Source: CAZXCQ01 sp964639275 (GTDB lineage Bacteria; Desulfobacterota; DSM-4660; Desulfatiglandales; Desulfatiglandaceae). Taken from it: DNA of 26,771 bases. The position numbers were made by a program, and so were the translations under genes. Shown here piece after piece: positions 14,510 through 21,869 of the stretch. Below the pieces are notes generated by a model, which was not told the DNA's origin, ran no database searches, and worked only from the letters and a program-made list of their open reading frames with translations. The stretch lies in assembly GCA_964639275.1 (NCBI GenBank), contig CAZXCQ010000049.1, positions 1 to 26,771 on the forward strand. Direction: 5' to 3'. Position 1 is the first letter of the stretch. The number at the start of each line of letters is the position of its first letter.

Positions 14510-15507
14510 CAGGCGGCTCCTGTGGCGTCGGCCCTTTTGAACCTGGCAAACAATCTGACAAAACCTCCGGTTATCCCCTCAGGGAGAAGGAGGACCAGTA
14601 TGATAAGGGTCGCCCCGATGACAAACATCCAGTACTGGGTGATGGCGACGGCATATAACCTCAGGTAGGTAAACAAAATAGCACCGATGATCGGTCCCTC
14701 AAAGACCACAAAGCCCCCCAGAAGGGTCATATAGACGATTTCGCCAGAAAACACCCATTCGGCTATCTCCGGGGTAACATGGCCATTGACAAAGCTCCAC
14801 AAGGCCCCGCCCAGGCCGGTGAATAGGCCCGAGATGATAAAGGCATACCACCGATATCTCCGCACCCTGATACCGATCATCTCCGCCCTCACCTCATTAT
14901 CCCTTATGGACTGGAGGGCCTTTCCAAAGGGTGAATTGACGATACACAGCATGACAACGGTGCATATGGCAAAGACGCAGATAAGAAGGTAGTAATATGC
15001 GCCTGAGAGGAATTCAAATCGTTTCATCCCTTCAAATGATCTGCCAAACATGATCGGCAGATCCACGTGAAGCCCGTCTGATCCACCCGTAAGATCATAG
15101 AGTTTTACCAGCAAAGCGAACAGGACCATGGAAAGGGCAAGGGCGAGTATGGAAAAAAAGATCCGCGTGTGTCGCACGCAGATAAAACCGAAGATGGCCG
15201 ATACGACAAGAGAGGCCAGAAGGGCCACCGGTATTAGGATCTCAATGCGAAAGAGCGCGGGGTAGTAGTCGCCCATCATTGCAACAGCATAGGCCCCTGC
15301 GGCAAATAGCGCGCCGTGGCCAAATGAGAGAAGCCCTGTATATCTCAGGAGCAGATTAAATCCCAATCCCATAATAGCAAATGTGATGCCAGACTCCAGC
15401 AGCATCAACTGGTAGGTCGGGATGAGCTTTGGCACAAACAGCAACAGGATAAAGATCCCCAGATAGACAAAGGACTTCGGTCTCCTTATGGCCTCCCTGA
15501 ACACCAT
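14509..15507 (-). CDS. livM: Liv-type ABC transporter permease LivM
   Basis: This is a 332-residue inner-membrane protein with about nine or ten hydrophobic segments. The loop EVRAEMIGIRVRRYR with the following YAFIISG matches the conserved cytoplasmic coupling region of LivM. A TTG at 15522 would add five residues, but GGGAG lies inside that extension and 8 nt before the ATG at 15507, so ATG is chosen, 4 nt after the livH stop. The C-terminus (FKRADATGAA) is cytoplasmic. It forms the translocation channel with LivH. No odd features were seen. Confidence 0.93.
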   Translation of the reverse strand: MVFREAIRRPKSFVYLGIFILLLFVPKLIPTYQLMLLESGITFAIMGLGFNLLLRYTGLLSFGHGALFAAGAYAVAMMGDYYPALFRIEILIPVALLASLVVSAIFGFICVRHTRIFFSILALALSMVLFALLVKLYDLTGGSDGLHVDLPIMFGRSFEGMKRFEFLSGAYYYLLICVFAICTVVMLCIVNSPFGKALQSIRDNEVRAEMIGIRVRRYRWYAFIISGLFTGLGGALWSFVNGHVTPEIAEWVFSGEIVYMTLLGGFVVFEGPIIGAILFTYLRLYAVAITQYWMFVIGATLIILVLLLPEGITGGFVRLFARFKRADATGAA

Positions 15508-15511
15508 TTCA

Positions 15512-16384
15512 TTATCTCCCAAATAGCCCCTGTGGTCTAAAGACCAGAATGATGACCGCGATCAAAAAGAGTAGCGGAAGTTCTATTTCAGGAAAAAAGA
15601 CGATTCCGATCGAGCGCGTTTCCCCCACGATAAGAGACCCCACCAGGGCCCCCTTGAGACTTCCCAGACCGCCCAGAACGACCACAATAAATGCCAGAAT
15701 CAACGGATCCATCCCGATGCCCAGGAGGGCCGGGGTCGTTGGAACGATAAGGGCACCGGCCAGCCCGGCCAGGGCCGCGCCCATACCAAAGGCCAGGGTA
15801 TTGAGTCTCCTGATCCGGATCCCCATGGCCGTGGCCATCTCTCTGTCCATGGAGATGGACCTCAGCATGATCCCCAGCCGTGTCTTGGACATGATCAGCC
15901 AGACACCCAGGCCCCCGACAATGCTAGCCAGAATGACAAAGAGGAAATACACGGGGTATTGATTGGCACCGATGCCCAAATTGCCCATGATGGTAAATGG
16001 CCCTGAGGCGTAATAGGCGGTCCCTCCCCAGACCATCTTTATGAGGTCTTCAATGAGCAACAACGCCCCGAAGGTGATCAGGAGCTGATACTCCAGGGCC
16101 CTCCGGTACATGGGTCGAATGATGGAGGTCTCCAGTATTAAACCGACCACACCGGACAGTCCCAGGGCGGCAAGAAGCCCCACAAAAAACAGGGTCATGG
16201 GTGTCTTGGCACCAAACGTCCCAACGATCCAGGCAGCCACAAAGGCACCAATAGCAAACAAGGAACCATGGGCAAGATTCAATATCCCCATTACCCCGAG
16301 TATGATGCTTAGCCCAAGGGAGGTGAGGAACAAAAAGGAGGCAAAATAGAGACCGTTCAGGATGTATATTATCCAGTTTTCCAT
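15512..16384 (-). CDS. livH: Liv-type ABC transporter permease LivH
   Basis: This 290-residue permease has about eight hydrophobic segments and family landmarks: GVMGILNLAHGSLFAIGAF near the N-terminus, the coupling loop MSKTRLGIMLRSISMDREMA, and GLGSLKGALVGSLIVG near the C-terminus. It follows the substrate-binding protein after a 78-nt gap that contains a strong stem-loop, and it precedes livM. With LivM it forms the membrane channel. The ATG is the first in frame; the leader before it contains GGGTTACCCTT but no strong Shine-Dalgarno, which may reduce its expression relative to the binding protein. Confidence 0.93.
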   Translation of the reverse strand: MENWIIYILNGLYFASFLFLTSLGLSIILGVMGILNLAHGSLFAIGAFVAAWIVGTFGAKTPMTLFFVGLLAALGLSGVVGLILETSIIRPMYRRALEYQLLITFGALLLIEDLIKMVWGGTAYYASGPFTIMGNLGIGANQYPVYFLFVILASIVGGLGVWLIMSKTRLGIMLRSISMDREMATAMGIRIRRLNTLAFGMGAALAGLAGALIVPTTPALLGIGMDPLILAFIVVVLGGLGSLKGALVGSLIVGETRSIGIVFFPEIELPLLFLIAVIILVFRPQGLFGR

Positions 16385-16401
16385 AAGGGTAACCCAGGCC
16401 C

Positions 16402-16433
16402 AGCCAGGACCCCCAAAAAGGGGGGGCCTGGCT
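16402..16433 (-). terminator. Stem-loop between the binding-protein gene and livH (attenuator or processing site)
   Basis: AGCCAGG (16402-16408) pairs with CCTGGCT (16427-16433), extended by CCCCC (16410-16414) with a G-run around an AAAAA loop. No T-run follows on the minus strand, so it is more likely a partial terminator or an RNA-stabilising hairpin that lets the binding protein be made in excess, as in other periplasmic permease operons. Confidence 0.55.
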
Positions 16434-16462
16434 ATTGGTTTGCTCTTAGATCATCTCGCCCT

Positions 16463-17824
16463 TTACCTAAGCCACATCCCCTCTTTCCAGCTCTCGATCC
16501 AATCCTGGGTCCGTATTCCCGGAGGGGCATTACACATGAGGGCCGGAAAAACTGACAAACGCTCGGGGTCCAGGATGGGGAAAGGGTACCCCCCCACTTT
16601 CTTAGAGATCCCGACCAGCACATCCTCCCGGCCATTGTGGTCGTCACCGATGGTGAGGATGCCGGAAGGGGTCTGAATAGACAAACCCGCTGCGGCCTTG
16701 CTGATGTCCTCTTTGGTGGGCCACCCACCCACCAGAGAGGCAGCCTTTTCTACGGCCGCCTTATAGGTATAGATGGCCTGATAGGCGTGGTAGCATGGAT
16801 AGGTGGGATACTTGTTGTAGCGCTTGTGGTATGCCTCCACAAACCATTTGTTGAGTGGCCATTTATCGGCCGGTGGGTAGAGGAAATAGTGGGTTCCGGC
16901 ACAGCAGATAATCTGTCCTTCAGGATAATCCATCCCCACTTCCTGGGGATAGGGTTCACCCCTGGAAAATGCCATTCGCGCCTTCTTAAACAGGCCCATC
17001 CCAATGGCCTGTTTGGTAAAGGTAACGGCATCTCCTCCCCACAGCGCCGAATGGATAACCTCTGCCCCGGACCCGATCAGGGCGCTGATATGCGCGGTAT
17101 AGTCGGTAGTAAACAATTTGGGCCACAGGGTCTTTACCACCTCTACACCCGGGACCAGTTTCTTTATGGCCGTCTCAAATATGAGCCAGCTGTCTCTTCC
17201 CCATGCATAATCGGGGTTGATCCCTGCCACCTTCTTGATGCCCGGGAAGTACTTCTGGATGTAGAGGGCCAGACCGATATTGTCGATCCCCAGATGGGCT
17301 GAACTCCGAAACCCGAGACCATACTTGGGGACCTTATAGGGAGTCCGTCTCTTTTCCATCAAAACGTGTGTGCCGCAGTCGTAGGCGATGATCAGGCCGC
17401 CCAGTTCGTCACTCAAGGGAAGGACCGCCTTGCAGTTTCCCGATGAGATGTAGCCCAGAATAACGTCAACCTTGTCCTCCAGAATCAATTTTCGCGCCAA
17501 CTTGACCTGTGCATCGGCACCCCCCGATTCGTCAAAGCTCGTCAGATCGATCTTTCTGCCCAAGATACCGCCCGTCTTGTTTATCTCATCCGCACACAGT
17601 TTGTAGGAATTGTCCCCGGGGATTCCAAAAGGGGCAGCCGCTGCGCCGGTCAAAAAACTCACCGCTGCCACCTTGATGGGCGTCTTGGGGATGGATCGCG
17701 CTTGTGCAGCCGTGGCCTTTCTAACCTTGACAGTAGACCCCAGAAGACCTGCTGCCCCAAGGCCGACACCCGCGACGCCTGCTGACTTGATAAATTCCCT
17801 TCTCCCGATCTTCTTCTCTGTCAT
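16463..17824 (-). CDS. Liv-type ABC transporter substrate-binding protein with twin-arginine signal
   Basis: This 453-residue periplasmic-binding protein belongs to the LivK/UrtA type-I fold. The start at 17824 is preferred over an in-frame start at 17893 because AGGGGGAG lies just before it and the signal peptide begins there. That signal contains a twin-arginine motif, GRREFIKSAG (residues 7-16), with a Gly/Ala-rich hydrophobic core ending near ATAAQA, so export by Tat is predicted. The mature part has ADEINKTGGILGRKI and TSFDESGGADAQVKLARKLI, classical for amino-acid or organic-acid receptors. It is the first gene of the liv operon. The facing acyl-CoA ligase and thiolase suggest an organic-acid ligand, but the ligand cannot be deduced. 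Confidence 0.94.
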   Translation of the reverse strand: MTEKKIGRREFIKSAGVAGVGLGAAGLLGSTVKVRKATAAQARSIPKTPIKVAAVSFLTGAAAAPFGIPGDNSYKLCADEINKTGGILGRKIDLTSFDESGGADAQVKLARKLILEDKVDVILGYISSGNCKAVLPLSDELGGLIIAYDCGTHVLMEKRRTPYKVPKYGLGFRSSAHLGIDNIGLALYIQKYFPGIKKVAGINPDYAWGRDSWLIFETAIKKLVPGVEVVKTLWPKLFTTDYTAHISALIGSGAEVIHSALWGGDAVTFTKQAIGMGLFKKARMAFSRGEPYPQEVGMDYPEGQIICCAGTHYFLYPPADKWPLNKWFVEAYHKRYNKYPTYPCYHAYQAIYTYKAAVEKAASLVGGWPTKEDISKAAAGLSIQTPSGILTIGDDHNGREDVLVGISKKVGGYPFPILDPERLSVFPALMCNAPPGIRTQDWIESWKEGMWLR

Positions 17825-18089
17825 AATAACTCCCCCTTTCGTAAACCCTAAAAAGTTATCACCAGCATAGAAATGTGTCTGACCTGCCACCATTCGGCCA
17901 ACCTTTTGACCTAATTAGCCTAATTTTATCACCTCCTCCTGTTCATTTTTTGGGACTGCCAGATCAATCAAAGGGATGGCGCGAGACTTGAAGTTGGAAA
18001 AAGAACACGACCTTAATTGAACTTTTTGGAAATTGTGCAACTTATTGAAATAGACGCCTTTTAATGGCATTTTCTTTATGCCAGCCACA

Positions 18090-18155
18090 TGGAATAATGG
18101 AATGTTGATTTTCCCAATACACCGTTCTGTCAGCTTCCCAAAACCCATTATTCCA
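18090..18155. repeat. Perfect 11-bp inverted repeat in the liv leader
   Basis: TGGAATAATGG (18090-18100) is the exact reverse complement of CCATTATTCCA (18145-18155), with 44 bp between. Near-repeats of GGAAT/ATTCC flank both arms. If transcription starts at the minus-strand promoter at 18253-18281, this would fold as a stem in the 5' leader of the liv operon. Confidence 0.5.
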
Positions 18156-18252
18156 GGGTTCCACGATTCCAAAATTCCCTACGGGCCGGAGGCCAATTGG
18201 GGCGAAGCCCCTGAGTTCCAGTCTTATAATCCCGGCCTCTCCGGGTCAAAGG

Positions 18253-18281
18253 AGTATAGGTGAAAGGGCCATGGGTGTCAA
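18253..18281 (-). promoter_or_regulatory. Near-consensus sigma-70 promoter, likely for the liv operon
   Basis: On the minus strand the -35 box is a perfect TTGACA (complement of 18276-18281), the spacer is exactly 17 bp and the -10 box is TATACT (complement of 18253-18258). Transcription would begin near 18246 and run about 420 nt before the binding-protein ATG at 17824, giving an unusually long leader. Confidence 0.55.
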
Positions 18282-18424
18282 CGGAAAAGCCGCTGGAAGA
18301 TTTGCCACTTATACCTGGAGGAGCCTGTGGAGGCACATGTAATGTTTTTTGTGCGAGCCTGACATCAAAATCGCGACAGTCTTTTCTTTTGTTGACAACG
18401 GGTGTGATATCTGGTGAATATTAG
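18260..18424 (+). CDS. Possible 54-residue small ORF with three closely spaced cysteines (doubtful)
   Basis: A GTG at 18260 follows AAAGGAG (18248-18254) with 5-nt spacing, and the frame runs 54 codons to TAG. The product begins VKGPWVSTEKPLEDLPLIPG and has the cysteine cluster GACGGTCNVFCAS (C-x3-C-x3-C, residues 23, 27 and 31), then a short hydrophobic stretch. I recognise no family. Against it: its ribosome-binding site coincides with the -10 box of the opposite-strand promoter, and it lies among dispersed repeats. It may be chance. Confidence 0.2.
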   Translation: MKGPWVSTEKPLEDLPLIPGGACGGTCNVFCASLTSKSRQSFLLLTTGVISGEY

Positions 18425-18451
18425 CCCTACAACGAGACTTATCACTCCGTC

Positions 18452-18579
18452 ATTCCGGCCCCGTATAAAATACGGGATAAACTGCAGCCGGAATCCAGCC
18501 AGAAGGAGCTGCAAAACGGCTAGTTTAACTCCATGCTCAGGGGAGGGCTTCTGGATGCCCCCCCGTATCGGGTACGGGG
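18452..18579. repeat. Nested extragenic palindromes upstream of the HEAT-like gene
   Basis: ATTCCGGC (18452-18459) pairs with GCCGGAAT (18487-18494) and encloses a perfect CCCGTAT/ATACGGG hairpin (18460-18466 and 18470-18476). A second stem, CCCCGTA (18561-18567) with TACGGGG (18573-18579), repeats the same core sequence about 90 bp on. This is the pattern of dispersed bacterial extragenic palindromic repeats, which often carry ATTCCGGC or GGAATCCAG ends. Confidence 0.6.
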
Positions 18580-18608
18580 CAGGGACGCGGATATTGGGGA
18601 CTTACAGC

Positions 18609-19445
18609 ATGGCAAACAAAAGCATTAAAAGAGGACTGAGTCCCTGGCTGCTGTTGCTGATCCCCCTGTGTTTGCATTTGTCTGGGGGCAGCGCAGAAGG
18701 GTGTGCTGCCTGCGTGGCCGCCGGCAAGCTGGCGAGAGAGAGTGAAAACCGGCCGTTTTATGCATTGAGGATCCTTTACGAAAAAAAGGGAAAGGCAGCG
18801 CTCCCCTATATCAGGAGGGCCTTGAAGCTGGAAAGCAACCCCCCCGTCCAGATGCGGGCGGCGGGATATATTGCTGACCTAAGAGATACCGAATCGGTAC
18901 CCCAGCTGGAGAAGATCCTGTCCGAACTGTATAAAAGGGTCTCTTTTAGCAAATTTGGGACCCAGACGGTCGATTTTCAGAGGCGTTGGATAGTCGCATA
19001 TGCCCTGGGGACGTTAAGGGCACCGGGAATCGCAGAGCGTATATGGGAGAGATATGATGGATTTACCCCCGCCAAAAAGAGGGAGGTCCCCTATATCCTG
19101 AGCGCCCTCGGCGACCCCAAATTGACCGAACATCTGATGGGCATAATCAGCAGGTGTGAGGACCATCAGTTGATGATCATAACGCTCGATATTTTGGCCA
19201 GGAGGGGGAATGCCGAGGCCATACCCTTCCTCAGGTCCAAGATTGTGGAATGGGAGGCCAGGGCTGCTGAAACCCCGGGGCCCGTGGATGTCGGCATCCA
19301 GGTGGACTACTTTGTCTTGAGCCGAAAGGCCGCGCAGATTATTCCCCAGATAGACGAGCGTTTCTATATCAAAGGGGGTCAAGCGGAATCCAGACAAAGA
19401 CCGGCAACAAAAAAAGAGGAAGCCGGGCAATCCTATTTCAGATAA
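18609..19445 (+). CDS. Exported HEAT-repeat-like protein with CxxC motif
   Basis: This 278-residue protein starts at the ATG at 18609, where a signal peptide begins (SIKRGLSPWLLLLIPLCLHL) with a GGGGA site about 8 nt upstream; an in-frame GTG start at 18414 would run through palindromic repeats and is rejected. After the signal comes C32-A-A-C35, a thioredoxin-like or metal-binding CxxC, although no lipobox is evident. The rest is alpha-helical with HEAT-like units such as ALPYIRRALKLESNPPVQMR, AAGYIADLRDTESVPQLEKI and LDILARRGNAEAIPFLRSKI. HEAT arrays mediate protein contacts. The gene is convergent with the metal-type ABC operon, 225 nt from its last gene, so a shared role is possible but unproven. 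The last 20 residues are polar. Confidence 0.75.
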   Translation: MANKSIKRGLSPWLLLLIPLCLHLSGGSAEGCAACVAAGKLARESENRPFYALRILYEKKGKAALPYIRRALKLESNPPVQMRAAGYIADLRDTESVPQLEKILSELYKRVSFSKFGTQTVDFQRRWIVAYALGTLRAPGIAERIWERYDGFTPAKKREVPYILSALGDPKLTEHLMGIISRCEDHQLMIITLDILARRGNAEAIPFLRSKIVEWEARAAETPGPVDVGIQVDYFVLSRKAAQIIPQIDERFYIKGGQAESRQRPATKKEEAGQSYFR

Positions 19446-19635
19446 ACCCCGATGTTGCGAAAAATATCCATGGTTCCATTAGATTACCCTGTTTTTGCAG
19501 TACCAAGTCGCCAAATTGATGCTCTATGATGAATTCACATTGAGTGCGGTCCTGTGAGGCCATCAATTATCCAGTTGGTGCTTTTGTGACGGCATATTTC
19601 ATCGGATCGGGTGAATTCCAATGCAACATCGGGGT
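19446..19635. repeat. Nested inverted repeats between convergent genes
   Basis: ACCCCGATGTTGC (19446-19458) is an exact 13-bp reverse complement of GCAACATCGGGGT (19623-19635). Inside, AATTGATG (19514-19521) pairs with CATCAATT (19561-19568), and GAATTCAC (19531-19538) with GTGAATTC (19611-19618). The outer arm begins directly after the stop codon of the HEAT-like gene. No gene is supported in this 225-bp gap; it may be a bidirectional terminator or a small mobile relic. Confidence 0.5.
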
Positions 19636-19670
19636 AAAGAGGAGGGCGTTCACGATCGGGATGACCTTTT

Positions 19671-20567
19671 TTATTCTGGATGGGTGCCAAACTCGATGGC
19701 CTTCACCCGCTTCCCCGGTATAAAAAAGTACCCTTTGTCGCAGATGCCGGTGAACCCGTATGCCCAGTCCTTGGGTAATGGCTGGCCGGCATCGGCCTTG
19801 TCTCGCTCAAGCGCATCGAGCGCCTTTACCAGGAAATCACCGTCACGTTTTTCTCTCCCAGGTGTATCTTTCTTGGCTTTACTCCCCGTTTCTTTGACGC
19901 CCTGCCTGAACCTCAGAACGACGGTGTCTTTATTGGGAAACTCCATTGATTTGACATCCTCGAATTTGATGGTTGGAGCCGATTCCCCCTTGAGAAAACC
20001 GATATCATTGTAAACGTCGAAAACGGTACCGGCATTTACGCCTGATAAAGGTGATGCAGGATAGGGTTGCGAGCTCACCCTGAGCAATTTCGCAACCGGC
20101 ACCCTCGCCCCGTCATTGAGCACTAGGGTTGCCTCGTATGAAAGCGGCTTTTCCAATTTGATGCCCCGGGGGGGCTCCTTGAAGCGGAGCGTCTTCACAT
20201 GATCAAACTCCCGGGTCATATTTCCGATCTGGCTCTTTCCTCCCACCAGCTTCGATGCGATCTTTCCGGTAATGGTATGCTCTTTTCCCATCCATTGATA
20301 GCTGACCCGACAATTTTCTCCTGTTACCTTTACAGATATCAGGCTTTCCGGTGGGATGGCGATGTGGAAGGTATCGGTTATGACAGCCAGAGAAAAGCGG
20401 GATTCATAAAAGCCACCGGGCTCTGAATAGACAAAGACATCCGTTATTTCCCACTCGGTACCCGCGCTGTCTATCAAGGTGGCTGTGCGACTCCCGCGAT
20501 CAGCCTCGGAAGCCGCCAGGGGCATTCCCGCCAACACGAGTGCAAATAGTAACACAATCCTTTTCAT
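19671..20567 (-). CDS. Exported protein of unknown function, last gene of the ABC/DUF3299 operon
   Basis: This 298-residue protein starts at 20567, where GAGAGG lies 8 nt upstream and a clear signal peptide begins (MKRIVLLFALVLAGMPLAAS, cleavage near AAS-EA). The mature part is predicted beta-rich, with no domain I recognise. A short motif recurs three times: FDHVKTLRF, FEDVKSMEF and GKRVKAIEF, each ending a segment of similar spacing, which suggests a repeated beta unit. Between them lies a basic linker, ETGSKAKKDTPGREKRDG. Only two cysteines are present (ENCRVSY and GICDKGY). It lies 103 nt downstream of the DUF3299 gene on the same strand and probably acts in the periplasm with it. Function unknown. 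Confidence 0.8.
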   Translation of the reverse strand: MKRIVLLFALVLAGMPLAASEADRGSRTATLIDSAGTEWEITDVFVYSEPGGFYESRFSLAVITDTFHIAIPPESLISVKVTGENCRVSYQWMGKEHTITGKIASKLVGGKSQIGNMTREFDHVKTLRFKEPPRGIKLEKPLSYEATLVLNDGARVPVAKLLRVSSQPYPASPLSGVNAGTVFDVYNDIGFLKGESAPTIKFEDVKSMEFPNKDTVVLRFRQGVKETGSKAKKDTPGREKRDGDFLVKALDALERDKADAGQPLPKDWAYGFTGICDKGYFFIPGKRVKAIEFGTHPE

Positions 20568-20670
20568 AATAATTGCCTCTCTTGTTTCTTCATCAACCAC
20601 ACCGTCTCTATCGTTTCACCAGGACAGCCAACCCATTTATTATGCGTTTCCAAGGCATCAGAAATGGCCG

Positions 20671-21240
20671 TTACCGTGCGACAGATTCGCAGGTCTTGCC
20701 CTCCATGCGAAAGATAAAACCCTCTTCCGGGGTGGGCTCCACCTTGAACCTCCCCACGCAAGAGACGGGATCAAGCCGGTAAAACCGTGTGGGCTTGTCC
20801 ATTTCAACAAAGACATACTGGTTATACTGGGGGCGCGGGCCGTAGCAACAGGTTTGCGTTGTGCGCAGAAGGCAGAAATACCGGATGGATGCCCCTTCCT
20901 GCAAAGGATACATGAACCCGACCAATCGGACCGTGCGGTCGTTTAGCGTCTTTATTTCTTCGGGAGGTGGTGAGTTTCTCTCCGCATCGTATTTCCAGGC
21001 CATAAGGGTCCTGAAGGTGAGTTGAACCTCTTTTCGGGCATCCCCAACCACGGAGCCTTCATCGATGCCGATGGTCTTGTGCCCTTTGGGCCCTTCCTCT
21101 TGGATCACCCTTACCTCGCCGCCTCTGCTGGCCTTATCTTTGTAGGCCTTATCCTGCGCATCCGAGGACTGCCAAAGACCCTGAGCCGTGTTTAACAGTA
21201 CGAGGCCAGCCATAGCGACAACAAGAGATCTCACATCCAT
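20671..21240 (-). CDS. Exported DUF3299 domain protein
   Basis: This 189-residue protein has an N-terminal hydrophobic signal or anchor (residues 4-22) and a C-terminal DUF3299 domain. The diagnostic blocks are LNDRTVRLVGFMYPLQ (99-114) and then the cysteine pair CCYGPRPQYNQYVFV (131-145). Further cysteines are C123, C161 and C184. AGGAG before the ATG supports the start. In gammaproteobacteria DUF3299 proteins are commonly encoded beside an FtsX-type permease, an ATPase and a DUF2796/ZrgA His-rich zinc protein, and the same arrangement is seen here. A role in periplasmic metal delivery or envelope binding is inferred; no biochemical activity is established from the sequence. It lies 59 nt after the His-rich gene. 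Confidence 0.8.
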   Translation of the reverse strand: MDVRSLVVAMAGLVLLNTAQGLWQSSDAQDKAYKDKASRGGEVRVIQEEGPKGHKTIGIDEGSVVGDARKEVQLTFRTLMAWKYDAERNSPPPEEIKTLNDRTVRLVGFMYPLQEGASIRYFCLLRTTQTCCYGPRPQYNQYVFVEMDKPTRFYRLDPVSCVGRFKVEPTPEEGFIFRMEGKTCESVAR

Positions 21241-21299
21241 TTATTGCTCCTGCCACCTACAGTAATTTCAGTTCCGGTTTAGGCCTGTTTTCCCAGTGA

Positions 21300-21806
21300 T
21301 CAGTTTCCATGGCCCGGATCAAATCCCTGATGATATTTGATCAGGAGCTCATGACAAACACCCTTAAATACCAATCTCCCTTGTCCCACGAATTTCTTGA
21401 CCCCCTTCAACCAATCCGCTCTGGCACTAAAGCGGGAGCATTGCCCGATCCTCTCACCGGCCAGCTTGATGGGGTCTGCTTTCAGAACCAGGACCCGCTT
21501 TTCCTGTCCTGGAATGGTCACGGTCAGGCGGATCTCATGCGCCTTGATGGGAACTGATCGATCGGTATCGTGCCCCCCGCCAACCAGCCAGGCCTCCAGT
21601 GTATCGCCCTCAAGACGAACCTCGATATGGCCGGTCTCACACTTTCCGATTACATTGAGCACACCCCCGTGATAGGCCTTGTGATGCCCGGGATGGTGGC
21701 CTTCCTCACTGTGGTCTCTATCGTCAGCGGCTGAATTGATCATCGGGTGGCCAAAGCAAACAATGGCTATGAAACTGACAAACAGAGTGAACAGCCATTC
21801 TTTCAC
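21300..21806 (-). CDS. His-rich exported protein, putative metal-binding component
   Basis: This 168-residue protein uses GTG at 21806, because AAGGAGG lies 5 nt before it; a TTG at 21824 would place that site inside the coding frame. The signal peptide EWLFTLFVSFIAIVCFGHP is followed by a His-rich segment with H32, H37, H38, H41, H42 and H46 (DHSEEGHHPGHHKAYH). A conserved-looking beta domain follows, containing GKCETGHIEVRL (C56, H60), GGGHDTDRS and a C-terminal CHELLIKYHQGFDPGHG. Such segments bind zinc, copper or nickel. By position it replaces the DUF2796/ZrgA protein of gammaproteobacterial clusters, but I see no clear sequence match to that family. It is encoded between the FtsX-like permease and DUF3299. 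The metal is unknown. Confidence 0.78.
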   Translation of the reverse strand: MKEWLFTLFVSFIAIVCFGHPMINSAADDRDHSEEGHHPGHHKAYHGGVLNVIGKCETGHIEVRLEGDTLEAWLVGGGHDTDRSVPIKAHEIRLTVTIPGQEKRVLVLKADPIKLAGERIGQCSRFSARADWLKGVKKFVGQGRLVFKGVCHELLIKYHQGFDPGHGN

Positions 21807-21869
21807 AGAAGCCTCCTTGTGCAAGAACTCTTGATACCCGATCCGCCGATGCAGGATCCTCCCCTGTGA

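Larger units (their letters stand above)
17825..18608. other. 784-bp repeat-rich intergenic region between divergent genes
   Basis: This gap lies between the minus-strand binding-protein gene and the plus-strand HEAT-like gene. It holds a near-consensus minus-strand promoter, two palindromic repeat clusters and one weak small-ORF candidate, each listed separately. An AGGAGGAG stretch on the minus strand near 17930 precedes a five-codon GTG frame (VIKLG), possibly a leader peptide. No larger gene is supported; open frames crossing it on both strands lack recognisable sequence. Confidence 0.5.

Noticed and set aside
17915..18172. Minus-strand frame of 85 codons in the liv leader
   Set aside because: It begins inside an inverted repeat (MESWNPGIMG type sequence), lacks a ribosome-binding site and matches no family.
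18414..18608. N-terminal extension of the HEAT-like protein by 65 residues
   Set aside because: It would translate through nested palindromic repeats, and the signal peptide begins at the later ATG at 18609.
20479..20946. Plus-strand frame of 155 codons across the start of the 298-residue gene and the DUF3299 gene
   Set aside because: It lies antisense to two supported coding regions with signal peptides and matched Shine-Dalgarno sites; the composition is that of a shadow.
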